Below, one piece after another: positions 56,052 to 64,000 of a stretch of 64,000 bases of DNA. The notes beneath the pieces are model-generated. The model did no database searches and was not told the DNA's origin. It saw nothing but the letters and a program-made list of their open reading frames with translations. Numbering within the stretch: the first letter of the stretch is position 1; each line of letters begins with the position of its first letter. Source of the DNA: Novosphingobium mathurense (GTDB lineage: Bacteria > Pseudomonadota > Alphaproteobacteria > Sphingomonadales > Sphingomonadaceae); contig NZ_FVZE01000004.1 of NCBI RefSeq assembly GCF_900168325.1, positions 310,001-374,000 of the forward strand. The letters are read 5' to 3'. A program made the translations under genes and the position numbers.

Positions 56052-58396
56052 AGTCGTATCCTTCCGCCGGACTGGCGCAAGGCCGAGAGCAATCCGGTGT
56101 GGTCGTAGCGGTAGATGCTGTCCGGATCGTCCGGCGCTTCCATCGCGCTTGAGCGCAGGCGAATGACTTGCCGTGCACCGGCAGGTCCGGACTCTCCGGG
56201 TTGCGCAATGATCGCAAGGTCCAATTCGGCTTCCGCGGCTTCGACGACACGGTAACCGGCCGCTTCCACCATCGGCCGCACGAAATTCTGCAGCCAGGTA
56301 TCTCCTGCAGGCAAGTGGCATAGGGGAAGCTCGTCGCGGACCGGCACAGCCGCATGGCGAGCGAACAGCCTGTAAGGGGAGATCAGGGTCGCCGCTTCGC
56401 CGTCGATCAGCAGAACGCCTTCGGCCTCCCCGTCAGCCTCAGCGGCCAGGAGCTCCGCGTCAATCTGGCGCACGCCAAGCGCGTCGCGTATGGCGTAGCC
56501 GATTTCCCGCATGCCGTCGGTCAGGCGAAAAAGCCGCAGCGAAACTTCCGGAAGTTCCGCCAGGTCGGCACCGGCGAGGGGGAGAATCCGATCGCCGACA
56601 ACCACCAGCATACGTTCGCCTTCGGTCTCGACCGCGTCGATCTCGACTTCGTCGAGGCGGTCGACGACAGCCATCGGGATTGCCTTGCGCCTGCCATCCA
56701 GTCCGATGAACAGAAGGACGGGCGTGGTTCGCACAGCCCCGCTGGCTTCGTGCGCGTCATGACGGGCGCTGCGTTCGAGCGCATCGAGTTGCAGACCGGC
56801 AACCTTCGCCAGCCCATTGACCTCCAGCAGAAGCATGGGAAGGCCGTCTTCGGTAAGCGTGGTGCCGGCGTAGAGACCAGTTGCAATGATCGCGGGAGCC
56901 GCCGGCTTGACCACCAGTTCCTCGTGCGTATGCAAGCAGTCGACGGCGAGGACGAAAAGCTCTCCTCCGCCCAATCGCAGCACTATCAGCGTGCGATCAT
57001 CATCTGCAGCATCGGTTTCGCAGCCGAGCAGATCGGCAAGGACAACGCAGGGCAGGCGACTATCGCGTATCTTGACGAGCATCGTGCCGCCGTGGCGCGT
57101 AATCTCGGTGCCACCGGTTTCGACCTGAGCGATCTCCTCGATAGCGGATCGCGGAATGGCAAATTTCTGCCCAGCGATGCTCACGGTGAGGGCGGGGATA
57201 ATCGTCAGTGTCAGAGGAACGCGCAGGGTGAGACGGGTGCCCTGTCCCGGGGTGCTGTCCACTTCGATGGATCCGCCGACACGCTCGATACTTGCCCGCA
57301 CGACATCCATGCCGACGCCGCGTCCGGATATGGCGGTGACCGTCTCTGCGGTCGAAAGGCCGGGCTCGAAGATCAGGGAGAGGCGGTCCTGCGCCGACAT
57401 GCGACCGATCGTCACGGGATCAACGATCCCGGCTGCAAGCGCCTTGTCGACAAGCTTTGCCTCGTTGATCCCACAGCCATCGTCGACGATGTCGATAAGG
57501 ATCTGGTTGCCGGACTGACGCGCGCCAACGCAAAGGCGTCCCACTGGCCGTTTGCCTGTCGACAGGCGCGCGGCGGGCGCTTCGATCCCGTGGTCGATAG
57601 CATTTCGGATCAGGTGTGTCAGCGGATTGCGGATGACTTCGATCATCTCGCGATCGAGTTCGACGTCGGCGCCGTCAATCTCGATCTGGACTTGCTTGTC
57701 CAGTTCCGCGGACAAATCGCGCACCAGACGGGGAAAGGAAGAGAACAGTCCCTCCAGACACTGCATGCGGGTTCGCGTCATGGCGTCGCGGACATCGGCT
57801 ATGATCGAGGATAGCCGGTCGAATGGTTCATGCACACTGGCCTCGAGCGAAGTCTCGCGCAGGCGTCGGGCCAATTCGTTGCGGGCCAGGACCATGTCTG
57901 AAACGCCGCTCATCACCCTGTCGAGCAGTTCGACGGGAAGGCGGATCGTGCGCCGGCCTGCTGGCACCTTCGATTGCGCCAGTTCATCGTTCAGGGCTGC
58001 CAACCGCAGCGGGTCGTTCGAACCATCGCCTTGCGGTGCCAGCGCGGCAATCAGCGCTTGGTCGCCCCCCTCCGGAAATTCACTTCCGCCTTCGAAGGTG
58101 TCGACCATGTCTCCAATGCGATCGATGATCCCGAGGACGGCGCTCACCAACATGGAATCGGGTTTGCGACGGTCGGCGCGAACGTCGGCCAACACGTCTT
58201 CGACCGCATGGCTCAGCGCTTCGAGGCGCGGAAAATCGAAGAAACCGCAATTGCCTTTGACGGTGTGAAAGAAGCGGAAGATGGCATCCAGGCGTGCGCG
58301 GTCGCCCGGATCGTCCTCCCAGGCGATCAGCTCCCCGCCCAATGCCTCGAGCATTTCGCGCGTTTCAGCCAGAAAATCGGCAAACAGATCGTCCAT
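56048..58396 (-). CDS. cheA: Chemotaxis histidine kinase CheA with extended C-terminus
   Basis: 782 residues. HPt with His44 (FFHTVKGNCGFFD), a short linker, dimerisation domain, ATPase boxes (HLIRNAIDHGIE, DDGCGI, GRGVGMDVV) and a CheW-like regulatory domain (PALTVSIAGQKFAIPRSAIEEI). It lacks a separable P2 domain. A further about 230 residues follow: a second CheW-like segment and a degenerate receiver-like end (FVRPMVEAAGYRVVEAAEAEL without an acceptor Asp). This resembles hybrid CheAs of alternative chemosensory systems. GGGGGGCG precedes the ATG. First gene of the che operon. Confidence 0.9.
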   Translation of the reverse strand: MDDLFADFLAETREMLEALGGELIAWEDDPGDRARLDAIFRFFHTVKGNCGFFDFPRLEALSHAVEDVLADVRADRRKPDSMLVSAVLGIIDRIGDMVDTFEGGSEFPEGGDQALIAALAPQGDGSNDPLRLAALNDELAQSKVPAGRRTIRLPVELLDRVMSGVSDMVLARNELARRLRETSLEASVHEPFDRLSSIIADVRDAMTRTRMQCLEGLFSSFPRLVRDLSAELDKQVQIEIDGADVELDREMIEVIRNPLTHLIRNAIDHGIEAPAARLSTGKRPVGRLCVGARQSGNQILIDIVDDGCGINEAKLVDKALAAGIVDPVTIGRMSAQDRLSLIFEPGLSTAETVTAISGRGVGMDVVRASIERVGGSIEVDSTPGQGTRLTLRVPLTLTIIPALTVSIAGQKFAIPRSAIEEIAQVETGGTEITRHGGTMLVKIRDSRLPCVVLADLLGCETDAADDDRTLIVLRLGGGELFVLAVDCLHTHEELVVKPAAPAIIATGLYAGTTLTEDGLPMLLLEVNGLAKVAGLQLDALERSARHDAHEASGAVRTTPVLLFIGLDGRRKAIPMAVVDRLDEVEIDAVETEGERMLVVVGDRILPLAGADLAELPEVSLRLFRLTDGMREIGYAIRDALGVRQIDAELLAAEADGEAEGVLLIDGEAATLISPYRLFARHAAVPVRDELPLCHLPAGDTWLQNFVRPMVEAAGYRVVEAAEAELDLAIIAQPGESGPAGARQVIRLRSSAMEAPDDPDSIYRYDHTGLLSALRQSGGRIRL

Positions 58397-58572
58397 TCAC
58401 GCCCCCCGGTGGAGGAAGTTATGACGCGCAAAACTTTAACCAAGCGTTAGAATTCTTGCGAGATCGTAACTGGCTACTGTCGGAAGCGAAAACCGGGTTG
58501 GGCTGGCCACGTTTCCATTTCGGCAACGATTTCAACCTAGCATCCGGTTCGTGCGGTAGGGGGCGTTTCAAA

Positions 58573-58890
58573 TTGATCGAAGTCGAAGTCCAGAACGAGA
58601 CGCATCAGACCCAGCAGTGCCTCAGGTTTTCTGCGCTTCCACGCATCGGGGAAGGGATCAGGCTGCTTGAGCCGGACGGGTTCTGGACCTCATACGACAT
58701 CATCGACCTGTGGTACCAGAAAGCCGAGTTCGGCGACATCTGGGTACCCTTTATCCATGTCCGCATGACGCCCACGGAAAGAGCCGCGAGGTCCGAGGCC
58801 GAACCCACGGTGCCGGTGGACGATCACCAGCAAGTGATCGATCAGGCCAAGACGATCGCACATATCTTGAGCGACCAGGACAATTCCTGA
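58573..58890 (+). CDS. Small conserved protein, 105 aa, near the che operon
   Basis: TTG start at 58573 is the most likely (AGGGGG about 10 nt upstream); no ATG lies nearby in frame, and the longer frame runs into the cheA promoter region. Core text: LRFSALPRIGEGIRLLEPDG, FWTSYDIIDLWYQKAEFGDIW, VPFIHVRMTP. Divergent from cheA and 9 nt before the response regulator. Similar short proteins occur in sphingomonads; function unknown. Confidence 0.65.
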   Translation: MIEVEVQNETHQTQQCLRFSALPRIGEGIRLLEPDGFWTSYDIIDLWYQKAEFGDIWVPFIHVRMTPTERAARSEAEPTVPVDDHQQVIDQAKTIAHILSDQDNS

Positions 58891-58899
58891 GACAGGGGA

Positions 58900-59355
58900 G
58901 TGGCAGCCATTCTTGAGGGTCTGATCAAGCGTTCCCGGCCGCACCCGCGGCCCGAGACCAACGCAGCCAAAATACCGGAACCTGTCACGAAGCGGCGCTG
59001 CCTGCTGATCGATGACTCGCGTGTCATCCGAAAGGTCGCCCGGCGCATCCTGGAGGGGCTCGCATACGAGGTCAGCGAAGCGGAGAACGGCGAGGAAGCG
59101 CTCGTCAAATGCCGCTCGGCGATGCCCGATCTCATCATCGTGGACTGGAACATGCCGGTCATGAGCGGCCTGGAATTCGTGACCTTCCTGCGCAGCATGC
59201 AGGGCGAGCGCAGGCCCAAGGTCATGTTCTGCACCACCAATTCCAACACGGACGATATCCGCAAGGGAATCGAGGCCGGGGCCGACGAATACGTGATCAA
59301 GCCTTTCGACCAGCAATCCCTGCAGGCCAAACTCCAGCGTATCGGCGCCGCCTGA
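58900..59355 (+). CDS. Stand-alone CheY-like response regulator
   Basis: 151 residues from GTG 58900. A 30-residue basic leader precedes a receiver domain: acidic D38/D39, acceptor D82 in IIVDWNMPVMSG, FCTTNSN and Lys in VIKPFD. No output domain. It may be a second CheY, or a phosphate sink for CheA, which is transcribed divergently nearby. No cognate kinase is adjacent. Confidence 0.85.
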   Translation: MAAILEGLIKRSRPHPRPETNAAKIPEPVTKRRCLLIDDSRVIRKVARRILEGLAYEVSEAENGEEALVKCRSAMPDLIIVDWNMPVMSGLEFVTFLRSMQGERRPKVMFCTTNSNTDDIRKGIEAGADEYVIKPFDQQSLQAKLQRIGAA

Positions 59356-59365
59356 TTACCTTGCG

Positions 59366-60595
59366 CTACTCGGCCGCGATCGGGCGGGTTTCCGGAGCAG
59401 GCGAGGGAAGTGGCGCAACTTGGTACAGCCGGAATGCGACGGCGAGCGCAATCAGTACGAGAGCGCAGGAGAAGAGTCCGACCCCATTCCAGCCCACCCA
59501 GGTCCAGGCATAGCCACCGGCAGAGCCAAGAACGCTCGAGCCCATGTAGTAGAAGAACAGATAGCACGCCGTCGCCTGTCCGCGGTCCCTGCGTGCGCGT
59601 CTTCCAACCCAGGCCGAAGCGATCGCGTGCGCGGCGAAAAAGGCCATCGTAACGATCCCGATACCGGCGATAATCAGCGGCAAGGCGCTCGCCGCGGTAA
59701 GGGCGATGCCCAGGACGAAGAGAGCAAGTGGCAACCACAGGCATTTACGGGGTCCGAACTCCCCGGAGAAATGGCCTGCGACTGCGGAACTGAGCGAACC
59801 GAGCAGGTATAACAGGAAGATCAGACCGACTTGTGCCTGCGACAGCGAGTATGGCGGGGCGAGCAGGCGATAACCGGCATAATTGTAGATGCTGATGAAG
59901 GCACCCATGATCAGGAACGCTTCCAGAAACAGCCAGGGGAGGGCCTTGTCGGCGAAGAGGTGCCGAAAGCCGGCGATATAGCCACCCCAGGAGTGATGGC
60001 GTGGACTGAATTGTCGGGAAGGGGGCAGGATCTTCCAGAAGAGAGCGGCAATGATCAGTCCAGCCATCCCCGTCATGCCCAGCGCATCACGCCAGCCGAA
60101 ATATTCGGTCAACACGCTGACCAGCAGTCGTCCGCTCATGCCCCCGATTGCCGAGCCGGCGATGTAAAGGCCCATCGCCCGGCCGACGGCACCGTCCTCG
60201 ACCTCTTCGCTAATATAGGCCATCGCGACGGCCGGAACGCCGGCCAGGGCCAGTCCGCACAGGAACCGGGCCGCGAGAAGACTGTGCCAGTCGGGCAGCA
60301 AGCCTAACAGGGTGGTCAACGCCGCTGCCGCCAGCAGCGAGGCAATCATCAAAGGTCGACGCCCCAGCTTGTCGGAAACCTTGCCTGCGACCAGCAGCAC
60401 GAAGGCCATCGGCCCGGTTGCCAGTGAAACCGCAAGACTGGCTTCTTCCGCTGCCACACCGTAAGCCCTGCTGAAGAATGGCATCAGGGGCTGAGCGCAA
60501 TAGAGCAATGCGAACGTCGACAGTCCGGCAAGCAGCATGGCGATGCACAAAAGCCGATATGCGGCAGTTCCGGGCGTGATTTTCTCGGCTTCCAT
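59366..60595 (-). CDS. MFS transporter (12-TM exporter type)
   Basis: 409 residues from ATG 60593-60595 (GAGG 4 nt upstream); the in-frame extension crosses the operator region. Twelve hydrophobic segments are visible, with the MFS loop motif GKVSDKLGRRPLMIAS between TM2 and TM3 and EEVEDGAVGRAMGLYIAGSA in the middle. The family (YnfM/CynX-like) exports drugs or organic anions; the substrate is unknown. Divergent from a TetR-family gene, which likely represses it. Confidence 0.85.
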   Translation of the reverse strand: MEAEKITPGTAAYRLLCIAMLLAGLSTFALLYCAQPLMPFFSRAYGVAAEEASLAVSLATGPMAFVLLVAGKVSDKLGRRPLMIASLLAAAALTTLLGLLPDWHSLLAARFLCGLALAGVPAVAMAYISEEVEDGAVGRAMGLYIAGSAIGGMSGRLLVSVLTEYFGWRDALGMTGMAGLIIAALFWKILPPSRQFSPRHHSWGGYIAGFRHLFADKALPWLFLEAFLIMGAFISIYNYAGYRLLAPPYSLSQAQVGLIFLLYLLGSLSSAVAGHFSGEFGPRKCLWLPLALFVLGIALTAASALPLIIAGIGIVTMAFFAAHAIASAWVGRRARRDRGQATACYLFFYYMGSSVLGSAGGYAWTWVGWNGVGLFSCALVLIALAVAFRLYQVAPLPSPAPETRPIAAE

Positions 60596-60649
60596 TCGCC
60601 TCGCTATGGGGGGCCTCCCAACAGCCTTCAATGCATGAAATGACGCCCT

Positions 60650-60676
60650 AACGCGCAAGACGGATAGTTGTGCGTT
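60650..60676. promoter_or_regulatory. Operator candidate between MFS and TetR-family genes
   Basis: AACGCGCAA (60650-60658) and TTGTGCGTT (60668-60676) are inverted repeats with 8/9 matching and a 9-bp spacer, in the 128-bp divergent gap. Typical for a TetR-family site that controls both genes. Confidence 0.55.
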
Positions 60677-60723
60677 GGTGACGGTCCCCTTAAGTCGAAC
60701 GATGTCCAGCAAGTAGTGGGTTC

Positions 60724-61299
60724 ATGCCGAAGATTGTCGATCACCAGGCCCGGCGGCGGGCCGTTGCCGAAATCGCCGCGAAGCTCATCGCCCGCGACGG
60801 CATCGAGGGGACCAAGGTCCGTGAGATCGCCCGGCTCGCGGGGTATAGCACCTCGATCGTCTCGCACTACTTCAAGAGCAAGCACGAACTGCTCATGTCA
60901 GCCTATCGCATGCGCATGGAAAGGACCGTAGCGCACGTCGAAACAGTATCGCGCGAGGGAAACGAACTTCTCCATTGCCTGGGAGCCGTTCTTCCACTGG
61001 ACGAGGAACGGGTCGAAAGCTGGCGCATCTGGCTGGCCTTCTGGGGGCTCGCAACGGCGGATGAAACCTTTCTTCTGGAACAGCGGCAGCGCAGCCGCGA
61101 GTCCGTTGAACTGTTCCACCGCACCATCGTCAATGCTGGCGCGATGCAGGAAGGCGAGCATTCCTGGCTCGTCGCCCAGGCCCTGCTGAGCAGCGTTGCC
61201 GGGATCGCAACCCAGGCGATCTACGACCCGGAAAGCTGGCCACCGGAAAGGCAACTCGCGATCCTGAAACTCCAGATTGACAACAACATCCCCGGTTAG
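60724..61299 (+). CDS. TetR-family regulator, BetI-like
   Basis: 191 residues. The N-terminal DNA-binding domain has KVREIARLAGYSTSIVSHYFKSKHELLMSAY, the TetR HTH with the BetI-type SHYF. The C-terminal ligand domain contains RIWLAFWGLATADETFLLEQ, as in BetI-like members. It probably represses the divergent MFS gene. No betaine genes are near, so the ligand is not choline by context. Confidence 0.85.
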   Translation: MPKIVDHQARRRAVAEIAAKLIARDGIEGTKVREIARLAGYSTSIVSHYFKSKHELLMSAYRMRMERTVAHVETVSREGNELLHCLGAVLPLDEERVESWRIWLAFWGLATADETFLLEQRQRSRESVELFHRTIVNAGAMQEGEHSWLVAQALLSSVAGIATQAIYDPESWPPERQLAILKLQIDNNIPG

Positions 61300-61344
61300 A
61301 TGCCTCGAAGCGCTTGATCGGGATGGGTTGCGCTTCGAACAAGT

Positions 61345-62763
61345 CTAGACCAACGGGCTCAAGCGACCTTCACGATGGTTCAGCAGGGCATCGAGGAGAT
61401 TGAGGCCCCGTTCGAGCGTCTCTTGGTCAAGGCTGCCTCCGATCGACAGTCGAATGGACCGCGAAGCAGTTTCACCAATTGCAGAAAAGCTCTCGCTCGT
61501 AACGAGTGAAACGCCAAGCGGTTGAAGCACGGAGACAAATTCAAGCGGGTTGGCCGTCGGTCCAAGGGGAATCCAGAGATGATATCCCTCAGGTGCTGCA
61601 TGGTAGGTGCCGGTCGGCAGGATGCGCCTGACCATCTCCTGGCGTGCCAAGCATTCGTTGCGAACCTGGTCGACAAGTTTGCGCCAGGTCCGATTTCTCA
61701 ACCACTGCGTGCAAACCGCCATGTTGAGTGGGGGAGCCATGATTGTGGTCTCGTGCACGTCGGCTGCAAGGCGCAGGGCATCTCGGACATGCGGTGCACG
61801 CAGATAAGCGATGCGCAGCGATGGCGAGATGATCTTCGAAAAGCCGGCGACATGCCAGGTCCGCTCAGGTGCCAGGCTGGCAAGGGAAGGAATTTCGGCG
61901 GTATCAAGGCGGCTGTAAGGATCATCCTCGATCAAGGCCACGTCATGCCGGCGCGCAATCGAGACGATCTCCTCGCGGCGCGCCAGTGGAAGCGTCGCCG
62001 TAGTCGGATTCTCGTTCACAGGCACCAGATAGATCGCCCTGATTGCATCCCCGGTGCAGGCACGAGCGAAAGATTCAGGCATAATGCCCTCAGCATCGGC
62101 TTCGAGAGGCACAATGCGCAGGCCGCGATTGCGGCAGATCGAAAGCCATCCGGGATAAACGAAAGGTCCCGTACAAACGGCATCGCCTGGCTTGAGTACC
62201 GAATTTGCGATCGCGTGCAGGGCTGTCTGCGCGCCGCTGGTTACAAGGACGTTGTCCTCGCTGGCCGTAATGCCCCGTTCGGCGAGCCAATCTGCGCCCG
62301 CCTGTCGGTCGACGGGTGCGCCGCCGGCCGGTTGATATTGCATCCGATTGGCAGCCGTTGAGCCTCTCAACACTTCCCTGACCGTGTCCGCGAAATCCTC
62401 TGCAAACGAACTGTTCGCAGGGATCGGTGGAAGGTTCATGCCCAGATCGAACGGCGCGACCGAGGTCTGGATCGAAGTGACGGAAGCCTGGCCTCTTTCA
62501 AGCACGAAACTGCCCCGGCGCCCCTCAGCTTCGATAAGGCCCTTGTGACGGGCTTCGGTATAAGCGCGCGTAACCGTGCCCAGATCGATCCCCAGCGCAT
62601 CGGCAAGCTCACGTTGGGGCGGCAGGCGATCTCCCGGTCTCAGGCGGCCGGTTTCTATGTCCCTGGCTAGTGCGGCACTTATCGCCAGATACATCGGCCC
62701 TGCGTCGGCCCCGATCTCCGGCAACCACCTTTGGGACGATTTTTGTATTGATGCTGTATGCAT
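61345..62763 (-). CDS. MocR-type GntR regulator (PLP aminotransferase fusion)
   Basis: 472 residues from ATG 62761-62763. A GntR winged helix (about 20-90: DIETGRLRPGDRLPPQRELA, LGIDLGTVTRAYTEARHKGL) is fused to a fold-type I aminotransferase domain with NENPTTATLPLARREEIV and the PLP lysine in GFSKIISPSLRIAY. MocR proteins sense PLP or amine ligands. A palindrome CTGTATGCATGCAA covers the start codon, suggesting autoregulation. A matching site stands before the DUF983 gene. Confidence 0.88.
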   Translation of the reverse strand: MHTASIQKSSQRWLPEIGADAGPMYLAISAALARDIETGRLRPGDRLPPQRELADALGIDLGTVTRAYTEARHKGLIEAEGRRGSFVLERGQASVTSIQTSVAPFDLGMNLPPIPANSSFAEDFADTVREVLRGSTAANRMQYQPAGGAPVDRQAGADWLAERGITASEDNVLVTSGAQTALHAIANSVLKPGDAVCTGPFVYPGWLSICRNRGLRIVPLEADAEGIMPESFARACTGDAIRAIYLVPVNENPTTATLPLARREEIVSIARRHDVALIEDDPYSRLDTAEIPSLASLAPERTWHVAGFSKIISPSLRIAYLRAPHVRDALRLAADVHETTIMAPPLNMAVCTQWLRNRTWRKLVDQVRNECLARQEMVRRILPTGTYHAAPEGYHLWIPLGPTANPLEFVSVLQPLGVSLVTSESFSAIGETASRSIRLSIGGSLDQETLERGLNLLDALLNHREGRLSPLV

Positions 62764-62767
62764 GCAA
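62754..62767. promoter_or_regulatory. MocR operator candidate at its own start
   Basis: CTGTATGCATGCAA is 12/14 identical to the perfect palindrome TTGTATGCATACAA at 63811. It spans the start codon of the MocR gene. Confidence 0.5.
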
Positions 62768-62983
62768 ACTCGTTTAGCACTTTCCGGACTGCCACAAAAC
62801 GCGAACTTGAACCTTTGGATCTTGATCTTCGGGATCGACGACCCGGGGCCTTCAACGGTCGGACTTGTGTCGCAAGTCCCGTCGGATTGACAGGCTCCAT
62901 GCAGATTGTCTGGCATTTATCGGACTCGGTGCAGTCACGGGCCAATCGTGCAGCCGTTTTTCGGCTCAGGTCGGAGCCTAGGT

Positions 62984-63307
62984 CTAGTCCCGGTGAAAGA
63001 ACGCAGCCCTGCCGGCAAGAACGTTGCGCGCCATTTCGCCGCCATCGTGCAAGGCAAGGGGACCGCCGGGCATAGTCTCATCCCAGAAATCTCGGTCAGC
63101 GTATTGCCTGAGCGCACCTTCGTAACGGGACAGCCTTTCTTCTTCAGCCTTCAACAGGCTCGCCGCCACCTGCACTTCGCTCAGGTCGTCGCCACCGCCG
63201 CCGAGCGCAAGGCGAGACAGGTCCGAACGATCCAGACCATCGAAATATCGTGCGGCAGCCTCTCTCGCGCGAACGAGGAGGTCAACTCTACCGTCAGTCA
63301 TGTTCAT
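62984..63307 (-). CDS. Hypothetical protein, about 107 aa
   Basis: Start at ATG 63305-63307, or 63299-63301 two codons later; both overlap the DUF983 stop region, so translation is likely coupled. Helical: LVRAREAAARYFDGLDRSDL, QVAASLLKAEEERLSRYEGA, and a C-terminal DETMPGGPLALHDGGEMARN. Family unknown. About 220 bp separate its end from the MocR start. Confidence 0.6.
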   Translation of the reverse strand: MNMTDGRVDLLVRAREAAARYFDGLDRSDLSRLALGGGGDDLSEVQVAASLLKAEEERLSRYEGALRQYADRDFWDETMPGGPLALHDGGEMARNVLAGRAAFFHRD

Positions 63308-63749
63308 TCTTGCGATCAAGCGCGGCCTTCGCATTGAGCTGGGCCCAGAGCGATCCGGTGCCGGCCTCCTGGGCCTTGTTGACGTACTGGGAGGCGACCA
63401 GCCATCCCTTGATGTATTGCAGGGGCCAGACGCAGCCTATGGCGAGAAGCGGAAATGAGGTCAGCAGATGGACCCAGAACGGCGGCTCATAGGCAACCTG
63501 CAGCCAGACGGCGAAGAAGGTGAGCGGAAAGGCCACGATGCAAAGCGAAAAGAAGGCAGGCCCGTCGTCGGGAGCTGCAAAGCTATAGTCCAGTCCGCAG
63601 GCAGGACATTGATCGTGCAGCTTGAGCCATTTTCGAAACATGCTGGCTTCGCCGCAGCGAGGGCACAACCCCTTCACGCCGCATCGGAAGATCCAGCGAG
63701 CCTTGTCATGACGATCGGTTTCCTGGCTGTCGGGGGCGTCGGTTTCCAT
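63294..63749 (-). CDS. DUF983 membrane protein
   Basis: 151 residues. The DUF983 layout is clear: CGVKGLCPRCGEASMFRKWL, a second CxxC (CPACGLDY), DDGPAFFSLCIVAFPLTFFA and two TM helices, the second in HLLTSFPLLAIGCVWPLQYI. The family is a zinc-ribbon membrane protein, often near cytochrome oxidase genes in alphaproteobacteria, of unknown biochemical role. It is upstream of a small coupled gene and behind a palindrome that matches a MocR-type site. Confidence 0.85.
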   Translation of the reverse strand: METDAPDSQETDRHDKARWIFRCGVKGLCPRCGEASMFRKWLKLHDQCPACGLDYSFAAPDDGPAFFSLCIVAFPLTFFAVWLQVAYEPPFWVHLLTSFPLLAIGCVWPLQYIKGWLVASQYVNKAQEAGTGSLWAQLNAKAALDRKNEHD

Positions 63750-63810
63750 AATGCAGGCTCAAACCTTCAAACATTGGCTTTGCGATTCGTCTTGTCGCAT
63801 TATATGCTTG

Positions 63811-63824
63811 TTGTATGCATACAA
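63811..63824. promoter_or_regulatory. Perfect palindrome upstream of DUF983 gene
   Basis: TTGTATGCATACAA, 14-bp perfect palindrome, 62 bp before the DUF983 start. Closely related to the site at the MocR gene start, so it may be a MocR operator. Confidence 0.5.
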
Positions 63825-63851
63825 TGTCAATGCATAACTACCGGGGAAGCC

Positions 63852-63894
63852 GGCAACCTTGATCGCTGCGGATGCGGGAGCAATCAAGGTTGCC
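63852..63894 (-). terminator. Hairpin after the right-edge gene
   Basis: GGCAACCTTGAT (63852-63863) pairs perfectly over 12 bp with ATCAAGGTTGCC (63883-63894) around a 19-nt loop. It lies 5 nt after the stop of the partial minus-strand gene. There is no U-tract, so it may be a weak terminator or mRNA end structure. Confidence 0.45.
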
Positions 63895-63899
63895 GTTGA

Positions 63900-64000
63900 T
63901 CAAGCGCGCGCACGGACCAATCCATCTCCTTTGCCGACGCGCTGCAGATAGCGACCGGTAACGGAGCGAAGGTGACTGGATCGGGCGAGGTTGCCGGCTC
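63900..64000 (-). CDS. C-terminal end of an unidentified gene (runs off right edge)
   Basis: An open minus-strand frame enters from the right and stops at TGA 63902-63900. The visible end reads HLRSVTGRYLQRVGKGDGLV then RARA. It looks like natural protein and is followed by a hairpin, but about 32 residues are too few to name it. Confidence 0.4.
   Translation of the reverse strand, partial: AGNLARSSHLRSVTGRYLQRVGKGDGLVRARA

Noticed and set aside
56354..57814. A 486-codon plus-strand frame inside cheA
   Set aside because: Antisense to the clearly conserved kinase and CheW domains of cheA; no ribosome site or motif.
1..64000. CRISPR array or cas genes
   Set aside because: No regularly spaced repeat series or Cas motifs were seen; the only dense repeat is the 7-bp iteron cluster at 38.8-39.1 kb, with irregular spacing and mixed orientation.
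1..64000. Insertion sequences or transposase genes
   Set aside because: No transposase motif or terminal inverted repeats with target duplications were found; the only mobile element is the prophage.

Overview
The window is about 62-64% GC and reads as a chromosome segment of a sphingomonad alphaproteobacterium, probably Novosphingobium or a close relative. The evidence is a long TonB-dependent receptor beside SapC, cupin and tryptophan-halogenase-family genes, a plant-polysaccharide glycosidase cluster, and an alphaproteobacterial chemotaxis operon. The genus is inferred from gene content only.

Bases 1-13,060 form a hemicellulose utilisation locus: a GH51 arabinofuranosidase (cut by the left edge), a divergent sapC-cupin pair, a TonB-dependent receptor, a flavin-dependent halogenase homologue, a PA14-containing GH3 enzyme of beta-xylosidase type, and a convergent GH95 alpha-L-fucosidase. 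Two near-palindromes built on TAGCGCTA, upstream of the receptor (3,061) and of GH95 (13,045), resemble the XylR (LacI-family) operator known from Caulobacter and Xanthomonas. They suggest one xylose-responsive regulon.

A chemotaxis operon on the minus strand, cheA-cheW-cheY-cheB-cheR (58,396 to 53,227), is separated from what appears to be its last gene, an mcp (14,930 to 13,140), by a complete-looking prophage of about 38.2 kb. A 7-bp repeat GCAATAC at 14,974 and 53,220 is the probable att core. Rejoining the ends puts mcp about 50 nt behind the cheR stop codon.

The prophage is a P22-type podovirus by gene content. From left to right it has: small rightward early/accessory genes (15.1-19.7 kb); a tRNA-like element; and, on the minus strand, lysis genes (Rz1/Rz, holin, GH24 endolysin, XhlA-like protein), tailspike, three ejection-type proteins, a GNAT-fold protein, tail appendage, gp10- and gp4-like neck proteins, decoration protein, capsid, scaffold, portal and terminase (20.0-37.8 kb). 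Then comes a leftward early operon (38.0-46.3 kb) with a VapE-type helicase, VRR-NUC and HNH nucleases, a DEAH helicase, a protein ending in a DnaA domain-IV-like fold, a DNA methyltransferase and a chain of single-TM microproteins. The immunity region (46.3-47.2 kb) has four copies of a CGGGTAATTACACG-type operator and a probable leaderless Cro-like gene. A rightward early operon (47.2-53.2 kb) carries YqaJ exonuclease, a probable annealing protein, an adenine methyltransferase, a phage-borne acyl carrier protein, an excisionase-like protein and a tyrosine integrase. In the excised circle this operon would run across attP into the small genes at 15.1-19.7 kb.

Right of the che operon are a small conserved protein, a stand-alone response regulator, an MFS exporter divergent from a TetR-family regulator, a MocR-type regulator, a hypothetical protein, a DUF983 membrane protein and the end of an unidentified gene. 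The points most worth checking are the GTCCACC iteron cluster beside the VapE gene together with the phage DnaA-like protein, the che operon split by the prophage, the immunity operators, the phage ACP, and the microprotein chain.
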